In this document: piece after piece, positions 11,633-23,000 of the stretch
Layout: each line of letters starts with the position of its first letter
Position numbering within the stretch: position 1 is the stretch's first letter
Assembly (NCBI GenBank): GCA_963931865.1
Contig: OZ007518.1
Coordinates: 7,864,361-7,928,360 of the forward strand
Source of the DNA: Axinella damicornis
Lineage: Eukaryota > Porifera > Demospongiae > Axinellida > Axinellidae
Direction: 5' to 3'
Length of the DNA stretch: 64,000 bases
The notes under the pieces: generated by a model
What the model was told of the DNA's origin: nothing
The model's database searches: none
What the model saw: the letters and a program-made list of their open reading frames with translations, nothing else
Translations under genes and position numbers: made by a program

Positions 11633-11829
11633 TATGGCTGCACAAAGGCCAATTTGCCTTTCACACCTACTTAGCTCTGTTTCACTTACAACTGCATTAC
11701 GTAATGGCCTCTTGCCATATAAGGTAAATTTTTTTTGAGGTGTGAAGGACTGCTACATGTCCTAGGGCGGGCATGCGGAGTTCGGCGCTCCTTCGCCGCC
11801 TTCGGCGGCTCATGCGCTCCTGATTTAAG

Positions 11830-12905
11830 GTATACCATGATCAAGTGCTAAACACACCCAGTATGAGTATGACTTTGCCAGCATATTTTCTAGCATATAT
11901 ATAACTGTCCCATTCCATGATGTCACTTGCATGATAAAAGTTACAGGCCCTCCCCGCCTTTCTGTACTGCAAGTAATGAAAAGCTGTGTGGGCCTAGGAC
12001 CAGAAAGGGGGAGGTGGGAAGTTGCACCCAAAGCATGGGCATGTTATTTGTAAATGCACCTAGGTCCACTCACCTTGAATGGCCTCGAATTGCAGTGTTC
12101 ATGGCGGATATTTTTCACCTAGCATTGCCCAAACATTTTGATCAAATACTGATTGTTGAGTAGGTGTGGTTTCATTCACAAAATTAATGTACTTGAAATG
12201 CATGGCTGGGTGCAGTCCTGTGTGTAATTTGAAGATGATAAGTTATCCTTAAACGACGATTTTGAAAATATGAGGTATATACATACACACACACAGTACG
12301 TGTGCTTAACACATCTAACAGATTCTAAGTGAGCACTTGACTAAGCAAGTCAGATAGTGCCATGTATAAGTGAGTGTGATGGGCTTAATCAGGACCCCAT
12401 AATGGGAAGGAGCGTCCAACTAGCATAACCATCAGGTGAAGGGTAGCAGCACACAACGCTCCTTATAATTATGGAATTGAATTGCTGGTGTTTGCAGTCT
12501 GTGTACACGGTGACATCCATCACGTAAGTAGGTGGGCAGGTGTTGTGTATGCTATCGTGGATGGTTAGTTTTTCACACATTTGCGAGCCCTCACAGGCTT
12601 CTTAACAAAGTAGGTGCGAGTTGTAGCCCAGGTGTTTTGTGCGACTGCTAACCTGGGACAGATGGAACCATAACAAGTATGATAGTTGGACGCTCCTTCG
12701 CACCGCTTTGTGGAGCTCGCAAGCTCCTGGCTTAATTGAGAGGCATTAAATCTTTACCAACCGTAGACATTGGAGGTCAGTCTTCTTTTAGACAGCATTT
12801 TCAATGATTAAATTATACTATTGGAAGTGAATAGATTCTGGGCTATCAGACTAGTATGTCAGCCATTCACCTCTAGAGCTGACATCATATTTTGCTTTCT
12901 TTCAG
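11830..12905. other. No gene recognised
   Basis: About 1.1 kb. It contains a short inverted motif at about 11940-12000 of the kind seen in the GCCTCGTTCCCAGG hairpin family and a GCTCCTTCGC fragment near 12700 related to the neighbouring transposon end. No exon for the following NHL gene (RING or B-box) was found here. Confidence 0.4.
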
Positions 12906-13979
12906 GGGATGTGAATCCTTCCTCAATGATGGTTCCTTCCAACTGGACTGGCATTCTCACGTGATGGCAGGATGTACATATGTAGAAATGATGATACACT
13001 GACAGTATGCAAGATGGATGGTTCAAAATCAAAGGAATATTATCATCTGATTCACTGTGTGCGAGTGTGCAGTGATGATGGAATAGTGGTTCATGATGAT
13101 TTTGGTAACCTCTCTAAGTACAGCAAGGACCGAGAGCTCACATGGAGAATCAAACCTGATACAGCATCATTCACTATCTTCTTTCGTTTTTGTCTTGATT
13201 CCAGGGACTTTGTTTACTGTACAACAAGTGACCACCAGGTGAAGGTTTACTTGCCGAGTGGTGCTTTTTCACATGTGCTTGTGAGTGACTTAAAACACCC
13301 GAATGCAATTGCAACTGATGGAGACAACAACGTGCATGTTGGTTTCGTATCTGCCATCCAAGTTTTTGATGCTGAAGGGAAGATGATCCGTCAGTATGGC
13401 CATGATGAGCTGGATGTGGTAGTGAGCATTGCCATCAGTGAAGCCAACCCACAGTCGGTTGTATCTGATTCAGACAAATTGTTTTTATTCAGCATCACAG
13501 GTTCTTTCTTGTACACTGTAGCAGTTGCAGGTATGGATTGTATGGTTGATACTGCCTTTGCTCCTGACAATTCACTTTGGATAGCTATAGCTGAGCGATG
13601 TGGTGATTTTGGTAGAGTTTTACATGTCCAAAAGCTCTTCCATCAGCTCCCCCCTCCACTGTCCTACCTGTGTGAGCTGAGTATTCTCCCCCACCTGAAT
13701 GAGCTGCCAGTGACTCTGCTTCCTCCCAGGCTGGCTGGACTCTTTGAGAAGTGGACTCGGCTGGTGACAGTGCAAGTGAGCTTTGACCGGAACCCTTACC
13801 ACCGTTCAGAACCGCTAATCTCAGAGACAATTGAACTGAAAGTTGAACCCAATGTACCTGTGGAGATGATTCAATGGCTAGTTAGCAAGAAATTGAACCT
13901 TCACTATTCCATAATCTCAATTCGGCCCGGTAGGGATCAAGGTGTGGATTTTGTAGCTGGCCATTGCCATGCACATTGA
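12906..13979 (+). CDS. NHL-repeat beta-propeller protein, 5' frame disrupted
   Basis: The open frame (from 12930; first ATG 12972) runs to TGA at 13977-13979 and gives a propeller of NHL type. The repeats show the pattern of hydrophobic strands with DG turns (SRDGRMYICR, ATDGDNNVHVG, APDNSLWIA) and HPNAIATD, typical of the C-terminal half of TRIM-NHL proteins. The last about 110 residues after the propeller are not recognised. A good acceptor (TTTCTTTCAG) ends at 12905. From there, frame 2 reads DVNPSSMMVP and then must shift to reach TGLAFSRDGR. A tandem TTCCTTCC at about 12936 explains this exactly, because removing one TTCC restores VPTGLAFSRDG. No RING, B-box or coiled coil is visible upstream, so the gene is 5'-incomplete. 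It could be a pseudogene or a variant allele. Confidence 0.65.
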
Positions 13980-14238
13980 TGTGAACCACATTTTACTGGA
14001 CATGCAGTCAAAAAAGAGATTTAATTCCATGCACACAAGACCGCATATCAAGTATCGCAGTGCACATGAGTGCATCAAGTCGCAAGGGAGCCAGCTGATA
14101 AACTATAAAGGATGCACAAACATGCTGTACCACAATGAATTATATCTGATGTTCCACATAAAGCATGCATTGCCTAATCGTCCCTATCAAGTATGCTGCA
14201 AACTGCATTTGTCCCAAATTCGTGCATGTAGTTATCAT

Positions 14239-14455
14239 GGCATTGCCGTCATTGGTTAGTAAAGAGTTAACCTTTATTGGCTCAGATGCATGGACACTTT
14301 TTGGATGCCTGTATCGTTTTACCTCTGTAATCATTACCGTTGCCATGCAAAACCAACGTTGGAGCGAAATGATGGTAAAACAATACAGGTATCCAAAAGG
14401 TATGCATGCATCTGAGCCAAGTCTTTACTAACCAATGCATGACGGCAATGCCATT
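14239..14455. mobile_element. Foldback element
   Basis: Two arms of about 90-95 bp are imperfect inverted repeats. The left runs from GGCATTGCCGTCATTGGTTA to TGTATCGTTTTACC, and the right from GGTAAAACAATACAGGTATC to ACCAATGCATGACGGCAATG. The spacer is short. ORFs reported on either strand simply mirror each other. Confidence 0.8.
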
Positions 14456-15344
14456 ATGCGCTCCCATAAGCCCATAAAAATTTATCTGGGGAATTTAATA
14501 CTAGGCATTATACGGTTTTTGCTTCCTGTTTAGACTGGAACCCATAGTCTCTCATGCACTCCCTCCTCTAGTCACCTTGTGGAACCTTGCACCTTCCCCG
14601 TTGTGCCATTGCCACCTATATATGGATTCCTAGCACTTACTTTTTGCTTTACAGGTATTGTCCATGACACGGCCGGTGTAATGATTGCATATTGACAGAA
14701 GTAGATAATTAATTCACAAGCATAGCTATTATTGTTCTAAGACATGGCCAAATATCTAATAGCTAGTTGGACATGCAGACATATGGCTTGTATCGAAGTG
14801 GAGCAATTCTACCGGGGACTCTGCTGTACGAGTCTGCTCTTCAAGCAAGCTATTCCTGCCCTCACTGGTATAATGTACAGGGGCCCTTCAATTTACATGG
14901 AAATCAAGTGAACACTATTTTTACTGATTGGAGAGCCCAAGTCACAGATATATAGATTTTGAGCCTATAATTATTTGATTGTTCACAAGCTCAAAGATGA
15001 ATACTTAAGATGCCCTTCAAGACGTATACAACTACAAGTGTGAAGCTGCCAGTTCGGGCAGTATACTACTACTACTACATGATATGTATGATGTCAAATT
15101 TCATGTCAATCTTGTTTCAATGTTGTGTATATGCCTTAATAATTATTCTTAGCTGGCTAATTGACAATAACAATGGTAGTAACGGTTCTGGATTTAGTTG
15201 TAGGGATAAGTTGGTGCATGTCACTTGGTGACAATCATAATTATTTGGTTAGTTACTACTTCTAATAAAGGTTATTATACTGTGAATGTACACCACAAAA
15301 ATGACCATTCAAGTGCATGCATGGGTGTCCAGAGCGATAAAAGA
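14456..15344. other. No gene recognised
   Basis: About 0.9 kb of AT-rich sequence with short ORFs only; nothing convincing on either strand. Confidence 0.45.
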
Positions 15345-15860
15345 TTTGTTTGCCAGTAATTTGCAATTGGTTTGATTAACATCCAACAGCCATTGCAATA
15401 CAATTAGCTACATAGCAAAATGGCCACATTTATAGATAGTTATTGCTCTGTGTCAGTACATAATTGAAAAGAGTCACTACTGAATGCGTTTATAGATGTT
15501 CTCCTTGACGGCAGTTTGAGGCATTCAGCTGGGTATATAGTGTTCTACCTCCCTGACGGATTCCTTGAGAGGCCGGTCCAGGATTTTCTGTTTCTCAGAT
15601 CGACTGTTGCATGAAAGATTGGAAATGACCACTTTGCCTCCATCACACATAATAGGTTTCTAGCTAACACAGCATGGCCTACAAACCTAAACAGGGGCAG
15701 GGAGCAGAAATTTAACCCTCACACTACTGTCAGCATCGAGATGGATGACTACATAATAATATACTATAGCTAGCTACCTACGCACATCCCATCTGAGGAC
15801 ACTGAATCCGAAGTGCTAGTATTTCTCAAGAATCTGTCAAAGTAAAATAAATTAGCTACT
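15345..15860. pseudogene. Rearranged copy of cadherin last exon, internally inverted
   Basis: 15345-15575 is collinear with plus-strand 26090-26310 (3' flank and C-terminus of the cadherin gene). 15600-15815 matches the reverse strand of about 26480-26290 (start of the same last exon and its acceptor region, including ATGGCC and the GATGGATGACTA tyrosine-motif codons). 15825-15860 returns to plus-strand 26660-26690 (CTCAAGAATCTGT). The copy is therefore the cadherin 3' locus with a segment of about 200 bp flipped. Stops and indels make it non-coding. The TIR element present in the functional locus at 26502-26620 is absent. Confidence 0.65.
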
Positions 15861-16732
15861 ATGAGCTACATCCTTCCTTATATTATGATTGGACTCTGGT
15901 ATCCCAGATGACAAAACGTAGCTAGCTATATACCAGACTCAGACCACATGTATAGAACACACCAAAGTTGGTACAATGGACTTATATTGCAGTTGGCATG
16001 AAAACAACCTGGAAACCATACAAATCAGGACTAAGCCCCATGAGACTGCAGCTGCGAATTCCATGAATCCCTGGATTACAGGAGCCATAGCAAGTGCAGT
16101 TTCACTTTTAGCTAACATTTGTAATGGCCCCTCACCCAAGAATGAGCCACTTGAAAATCTTCCCAATTATTGGGAAGAAATTCCGCATGTGGCATAGCTA
16201 TGTCTGTAGCTAGCCTCTGAAAGCTTACCAAGCTTTAGAAGACATGTAAATATACCACTGGAATGTCCTCTTAAAATAGAATTGATTAATTGAGTGCATG
16301 AACCGTAGCAAGTGCATTTCTAGCATTCCATAAATTGTGTTAGCTAACTGTTTACCCGTCTGCATATCTGAACTTGCAAAGGAGACCTTTTGTGGTACAG
16401 CAATTCAATTGATCTGCTTGTATCCACATTGCTTGGTAGTGAAGCTGCAACTGAGATAGCCCCACCTGTCATGTGAGTTAAAGCAACACTCTAGGAAACC
16501 AGGTATAGTGGTTAAAGTACACTTTGAAGTGGGTAGAACACACACAAAGTTGGTGCAAACCTCTGGTGTGCACACGCTTGGTGGTTACCAGCAACTTTAA
16601 CGCGCACTATAAATTTTGCAAATGGTAAGTGTTCGGAGCACACCATTGGTGTGACATGCATGCATGGTGTGAGATAATAGAGCACAATGAAACCGTATAC
16701 AATGTTCACACAGACCACACTGTTTTTTTTGT

Positions 16733-16740
<8 letters not shown>

Positions 16741-16775
<35 letters not shown>
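16741..16775 (+). repeat. Long poly-G tract
   Basis: A run of about 33 G follows a T-rich stretch and precedes (GTT)n. It is one of several unusually long G/C homopolymers in the window (23769-23787, 25530-25550, 33690-33705, 39808-39833, 61660-61685). Confidence 0.9.
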
Positions 16776-16777
<2 letters not shown>

Positions 16778-17783
16778 GTTGTTGTTGTTTTTTTAAACAA
16801 ATTTCAACAGGCCAACAAGAAAATAGCTAATTAGAAGCTAATGTAAATCTCAAGACCATGCTATGAATAATAGCAAGACGACAACAACAGTAGGCAAGAA
16901 CAACAACAAAACAACAAAAGTGTTCAGAGTAGTGTGCAGTTGTTACACTCTATCATGTGACCACTGCACTGTAGCTAATGAATGTTATTATTCGCTTGCA
17001 GCTACAGCGATGCACTATTCTGTAAGATGTACATGTTAGATTTTTCCATTCCGTTCCGCCTGAAATTTCACAATCCAACTTGATATCCAGGTGGAGTGTA
17101 TTGATATGCACTTTGCCCCATCTGACGTTGTTTTGTTCCCCCAAAAACTCACATCCATTATTGCAGTGAACGGCTGATCTCTCCTCGCTGAGTGACTATC
17201 ATGTTGGAAAACACTTGGATGACTCGAGGCACATGAAGATGTATTATATACCCATCCGGTGGACCGAGGATACTCATTGCCTTCTTTCAGTGAGAACACT
17301 CCTGTGGAGCCACACCCATGCCATGCAGAGCTGAAAATTGAGACAGTGAGAGATGAATAGGGACGTGTTGACAGCATAAAAGGCTAGAATCCCTGCAAGT
17401 ATCAAATTACCACTCCAGTAGCTTACCAAGCTTTAGAAGACAAGTCATGTAAATATACCAATATATAGCCTCGTTCCCAGGCGCTCGGTAATGGAATGAG
17501 GCTAACCAATGTAATTTCCTCTTAAGGTAGAATTCCTTTAAAATTGAGTCGTAGCTAGTGCAATTTCACCTCTTACATTCCGTAATTCATAATACATGTA
17601 TACAATCATGCTTAGCCAATTGTTTACCGGTCTGCATATCTGAATTTGCAAAGGAGACCTATAGTGCATGGTATAGCAATTCAATTGATCTGCTTGTATC
17701 CACATTGCTTGGTAGTGAAGCTGCAACTGAGATAGCCAGGCTTACCTGAGTTAGCAACACTCTGGGTATAGTACTGTGGTTAA

Positions 17784-18383
17784 CCCTTTAAGCCCCATTG
17801 ACGTCTATAGGCGTCATTTTGACCCTATGCACTCATAGGGCTTCTCGTCAGTCCAAAAAGAGACCAAAAAGTCTTCAGAGGGCCTAGGGACAATTTTGAG
17901 GGACGAACCCCAAAATTTGGTCAGATTTCGGCGCGCCCTCCCCACTAAACGAAAGGCAGGGGGGTTTCGAAAGGGGGGGCGGGGGCCCCCCCTCGACTGT
18001 CGTGGACGTTTTTTGATTTTAATGAGATTCATTGGCCCCAGGATATTTGATTCTAATGATATTCATAGACCCCACCCAGGGCCTCAAGAAAACATGCAAA
18101 TTGGTGGTGTAAGGTGTGCCATCAGTCGGATCTGGCCCAAGTTTAGGGAAATGCTGGGCGAAAATCCGGCTGACATCCACATTTAACCTCCGATTGCTGG
18201 CCTTGTGGGGGGTCATGAATATCATTAACGGTATTGCCAGAGGGGTCTCTCCATGTGTGCGGGCCCCACCAAGTTTGGCCGCTGAGGAGCGTATGCTGTG
18301 GGAGAGGAGTACCTACGAAAGTGGTGTGCGCTGAATGCATGAAAATGTGTTGTCTTGGTGGGAAGAATTCGGTGGTTAAAGGG
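17784..18383. mobile_element. TTAA-flanked non-autonomous element
   Basis: Flanked by TTAA at 17780-17783 and 18384-18387, with termini CCCTTTAA and TTAAAGGG. The paralogous position in the neighbouring duplicate (16511-16520, GTGGTTAAAGTACACTTTG) has a single uninterrupted TTAA, so the insertion, its exact ends and its target duplication can be read directly. The 600-bp interior has no transposase. TTAA targeting is characteristic of piggyBac and Kolobok superfamilies. A probable relative is 60731-61210. Confidence 0.85.
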
Positions 18384-19377
18384 TTAAAGCACACTTTGAA
18401 GGGGGTAGAACACACCAAAGTCACTGCAAACCACTGGACTGGGTGTGCACACAGTTGGTGGTTCCAGCAACATTAACCTTCTGTCATGCAAATTTTGTGT
18501 GTTCGGTGCTCACCATTGGTGTGAGATGGTATGAGATGACAGAGCACAATGAAACCATACAATGATCACACAGACTACACTGTTCAGAATATAGTGCACA
18601 TGCAGTTGTCATACTCTATCATGTGACCACTGCACTATACAATAATAGCTAATGCCATAATTTGCTTGCAGCTACAGCGATTCACTATTCAGTAAGATAT
18701 GTACAAGTTACGTTTTTCCATTCCATTTTACCTGAAATTTTCGCAATCCAAAACGATATCCAAGTAGAGTGTATTGATATGCACTTTGCCCAATCTGAGG
18801 TTGTTTTGTTTCCAAAAAAATTCACTTCCATTATTGCAGTGAATGTTGTGGGGCCGATCTCTCCTCGCTGAGTGACAAACACTCGAAGATGTGATTATAC
18901 ACCCATATCTGTGGACGGAGGATCCGAGGATACTCATTGCCTTCTTTCATGATCAGAACACTCCTGTGGAGCCACTCCCATGCGCATGCAGAACTGAAAA
19001 TGGAGACAGGGAGAGATAAATAGGGATGTGTTGACAGCATAAAAATTAATGTTAGAATATCCCTGCAAGCTAGTATCAAATTGCCACTTGCGGTGAGTAC
19101 CTTTTTGCTTGAGAGGAGAAACAAACCGTGGCTTGCATCTGGCAGTTTAGTAACTGTGACCCCATACCCTGGTCCTATGGCCAGTGAAAGCACATTCAGG
19201 CTAGTATATATATAATACCTCTTGTCTTTGTTTATAGCTGAGTAGACTCCTGGGAGAGAAAGAAATTCTCCTATGTCATGGTGGGATTCTAAACAGCAAC
19301 ATTAACTTGCGATTAGCAATCTATCAATTTACTATAGGTGTTCATGGAAACATACCCAGTGCGGAACATCTACGGCA

Positions 19378-19530
19378 CTTTGTCTTCTGTATGCGGACAG
19401 TTACCTGATGCTGCTCTTTTTTTTAGAACACGTGCTATCGCATATTATAATATTTGTCTTCTGTATGCGGACAGTACGTTACCTGATGCTGCTCTTTTTT
19501 TTTTAGAACACGTGCTATCGCATAATAATA
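19378..19530 (+). repeat. 80-bp direct duplication
   Basis: TTTGTCTTCTGTATGCGGAC...ACACGTGCTATCGCATA occurs twice in a row (about 19378-19450 and 19458-19525), differing by small indels and the length of a T run. Confidence 0.85.
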
Positions 19531-19614
19531 TTTTGCTGTGTTCGTGTGAAGCCATATCCAAGGTGCTGCATGGAGTGCCAGACTGTCTGCATGGGACTAG
19601 CTTATATAGGCTGC

Positions 19615-19770
19615 ACGCGAGCAGCAGCTGACTAGGTCGCGCGATCAAGGAACAGCAGCTAGCGCTGAGGCGGACGCGATCGGGGAGCGGACGCAGTCAT
19701 GCAGGGAGCAGTAGCTGAGGGCGGGGGAGCAGCAGCTGAGGCGGACGCGATCGGGGTGCAACTGCGCGCG
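19615..19770 (+). repeat. GAGCAGCAGCTGAGGCGGAC minisatellite
   Basis: Four or five degenerate copies of a GC-rich unit of about 27 bp (GGGAGCAGCAGCTGAGGCGG / ACGCGATCG). The same unit forms a larger array at 27186-27470 inside a cadherin intron. Confidence 0.75.
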
Positions 19771-19943
19771 CGCATGAAGCCCACGCAATAGGAGTGAAGC
19801 TGCACCTGGCACCAGACTGCTAAGACATAGGAATGAGATGGGTCACAAGTACAATGTCATGTTACAGTAGACACTGTGTATTTTGAATCCCGATAGCTGG
19901 ATACATCTAGCAGTGAGGCTTCTCATGGTGCGAAAGCAGAGAG

Positions 19944-19950
19944 TATAAAA
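19944..19950 (+). promoter_or_regulatory. TATA box of the vWA/ITIH gene
   Basis: TATAAAA in a GAGTATAAAAGGCGG context, 146 bp upstream of the start codon at 20090. It predicts a transcript start near 19975. A 4-codon upstream ORF (20050-20064) lies in the leader. Confidence 0.7.
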
Positions 19951-20089
19951 GGCGGAAACGTTCTGAACGCCGAGATCGCATCTTACCGCGAAGTGAGTGG
20001 CATCTATCAACGATTGTGGTCATAGAGTACAGAGACGCGTGTACAGTATATGGTGCGTGTATAACCTCGATCAAACATCGCAGTGCAAA

Positions 20090-23000
20090 ATGCAGCGTAT
20101 GATGGTTGGGCTTGGCGCTGTTTACATAACGCTGTGCTTAGCACTGACGTTTGTTAACGTCTCCGCCAATGTTCAATACAGCGCGCGAAGAGCCACATCT
20201 GTGGATACTGTGCTCGAAAAAGTCACAAACGTTACGAACACGATTTTCAACTCCAGGTTACCTCAAAACGCAAATTTCAGCGTATTATACAGTGCACTGG
20301 TCGCAGCTTACAACGAAACGGAAACGGACGATGGATTTGTGTGGTTCATCAACGCCCAAATGGAGATCGCTGAGCAATACTTCAAGGCCTGTTTTGGTCT
20401 ACGGGATCAGAGACCCTCGGTAGCTAATATTGAATCTCACATTCAGCAATTCGCGACTATCCTCCGAACCTCTCCTTTGGATCTTTCGGCTCTACGCAGA
20501 CAATTTGGGATTTTGATATGCCTCCATCAGCAAGTGGCAATCCCCGACCACAATTGCGCTACAGTCGACTGTTCGGGTGGTCTAGGGAATGCAACGACAA
20601 CTGGCGAATTCTTCTGCTGTCTTCAGTCTTCTGATGTTCGAGACTTGTTCGGGATTGAATCGGCGGCAACGACAGCTGACGCAGTCCCGTGCCTCGCATT
20701 CGTGGTGGATACTACAGGGAGCATGGCTGCTGAAATAGCGGCAGTGAGGGCTTTTGTCAACGCTTTTGTGGACCCAGCAGACCCCGTGTGCTACATTCTA
20801 GTGGATTTCAACGATGTTGGAGGAGTGGAAGCTAACAGTGAGTTATGAACAAAAGTCTAGTTCCAGAGAAAAGTTAGCTATTATATAGCCTAATGGTGGT
20901 ATCTATAATAGTTTTTTCAGTGCAAAGCACAAAGGATACACGAATAGAACTATAGTGCAAATATAAATCATGCACCCAATTCACGGCATAAGTGTGGAAG
21001 GTAATATTGTAGCCATGGCTGCATGTACACTTATTTGCTGCATATGTTCTAAAAGCTGCACTCTCCACTAGGCTGCTAATGCTTCTTATTTTTGTAAAGG
21101 TAGGCCCCACAACAAATAGTACAGAAATGAGCGTCTAGCTATCTGCATACACCTACACTGGATATGCCTCTGGCACAAGGAATGTAACTCAAGCCACCGC
21201 CGCGGTGGGCATGGACCTCTGGGAGTGAAACTATGTTTGATACTGCTCTATAGAAGCATGCAGCTTCGTCAAAATGGCTGGATTCGATTCACCGGCCGGT
21301 CTTTACTCAGACTGCACACTTCACAGCCACTAATGACAAAGACATAATTGGGCTGGTATGGAGAGTTGTTTGCATCCTTTATGGCACTTCACCAGGTTTT
21401 TTTTTCTATTTTTTTTTTCTATAATATTTTGTTGTACATATACAAAAAAAACTACGGAATTATAATGCATAAATAGCTAAGAGCTAGTTGAATATGCAAC
21501 CAACATAAACAGGACATACAAATTAAATGACATTGTACACAGCATGTTTAAACAACATTCAAAGCAGTTAGATTTTCTATTGGTGGAATTATAGCTAAGT
21601 TGTGTAGTCCAGCTATATTACACCAAAATTGACTTTTCAATGTGAACATTGATGTTAATTTCCTGCAGGTGTGTTTCTTCGGGCAGTGTTTGATCCATCT
21701 GGGACACTTCCAGGCGGAACTCTTCCTCAATTCACAGCTGCAGTAAATGCCTTAACTGCTAGTGGTGGGGGTGACTGTCCCGAGTTTGGAATGGCAGGCT
21801 TGCTATTAGCCTTAAATCAGATCAGTGCACTGCCAACACTAGCAGCCGCCCTTTCCCAAATGATCCTAGTAACTGATGCAAGTTCCATTGATGATTTCCG
21901 CTCTGCTGATGTGATAACTCAGGCTCAAGCACTTGGTGTTCGTATTCATGAACTGTTGATTAGGGCTGGATGTGGGGTAAACTTTGGCAGTTTCCCAGCA
22001 ATAGCAACTGCAACAGGTGGAATCCAGGTCAATAGCCTTGCTGATTTTAATGTTATAACTAACTTTGTACAAGCAACACTTGTTGCTGGTGGATTTGCAG
22101 GAAACGTCGGAATGTTCGGTCTAGCACTTCCGTCACACACAGTCACTGTACCAAAGTTTGCAGTAATACTGCAAGTGCTCATTCGCACCACTCAGACACA
22201 GGTGAACGTAGCAAGACCAGATGGAACAACACAGTCCTTGCCAGTTACCGGTACTTTAGTTTTCTTTCAAGACGACGATCCTTTATCTGGAGACTGGATG
22301 TTTTCTGTGGCCTCGGGCACACTGGAAATTGCAGTTAATGTGCGAACTCTTATCGACTTTTTCGTATCACACGTTATAGATGACCCCGAGTCTACTGGAA
22401 TTCTACCTGTCTGCGAGCCAACTGCATGTAAGTATAATGCAAGATGATCATGAGCACCCTCCAAGCTAGCATTCATCAAAGTTTCTTGGCTCAAAATGTT
22501 TGCAAGGATAGCTAACTGTTTAGAAACATACTCACATTCTTGAGTTCAACAAATAGACTAGAATGCATGCTGTGGCGCGTTTCAGAATCAGAACGATAAT
22601 ATTTGAGTTGCCCCTCTGATAACCGTGTACCCATGCAGGCTGTGAAGAGAGAGATCTCTTCCTTCTTCATCCCACCTACCCACATGGGCACAAGCCAAAT
22701 CCCCTTGCTATTCTTAACAGATTTATCCATCCTGTTTGTATAGGTAATCACATAATTCTTCCAGGTATGGCAAGGTTGAAAGGAAGTGACCGCTTAGTAA
22801 GCGTGCAATTTCCGATGACTCTCAGCTACAATAACCGAGCAATTTGCATGTTTTTCTATGGGAGTAAATGTCAGTGATTAGCACAGTAGAATTTCATGGC
22901 ATTTTCAATGAGTGCATGCGTATGGTTTTCGGTCAGTCATTGGAGATTGAGCAAGCTGACTAGTACATTTTTGGTCATGCACGAGCTGGCTTAATTGAAG

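Larger units (their letters stand above)
10366..11822. mobile_element. TIR transposon (CAGGAGCGC family) with nested insertion
   Basis: Ends are about 37-bp terminal inverted repeats, CAGGAGCGCATGAGCCGCC... and ...GGCGGCTCATGCGCTCCTG, each with its own internal GC hairpin. The flanks TATTAAG (10359-10365) and ATTTAAG (11823-11829) are an imperfect 7-bp target duplication. The identical family at 60073-60680 has a perfect ATTATAT duplication. A second element (10451-11095) is inserted inside. The remaining interior holds two coding-like stretches (11124-11351 plus; about 11632-11457 minus, Lys/Arg-rich), neither resembling a transposase I know. Confidence 0.75.
16220..19110. repeat. Tandem segmental duplication, two diverged units
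   Basis: Unit 1 (about 16220-17420) and unit 2 (about 17424-19110) share long blocks. These include GCTTACCAAGCTTTAGAAGA (16224 and 17424), ACACTTTGAAG...GTAGAACACAC (16520 and 18393), TTGATATGCACTTTGCCC (17099 and 18774) and GATCTCTCCTCGCTGAGTGA (17176 and 18857). A short segment after TTGCTTGCAG (17001 and 18670) keeps a similar reading frame in both (QVECIDMHFA), hinting at a former exon, but unit 1 carries stops. Unit 2 is longer because of the element at 17784-18383; unit 1 instead holds a long T/G tract at 16723-16790. Confidence 0.75.

Noticed and set aside
18000..18240. ORFs on both strands inside the TTAA element
   Set aside because: No similarity to transposase motifs and the two strands mirror each other.
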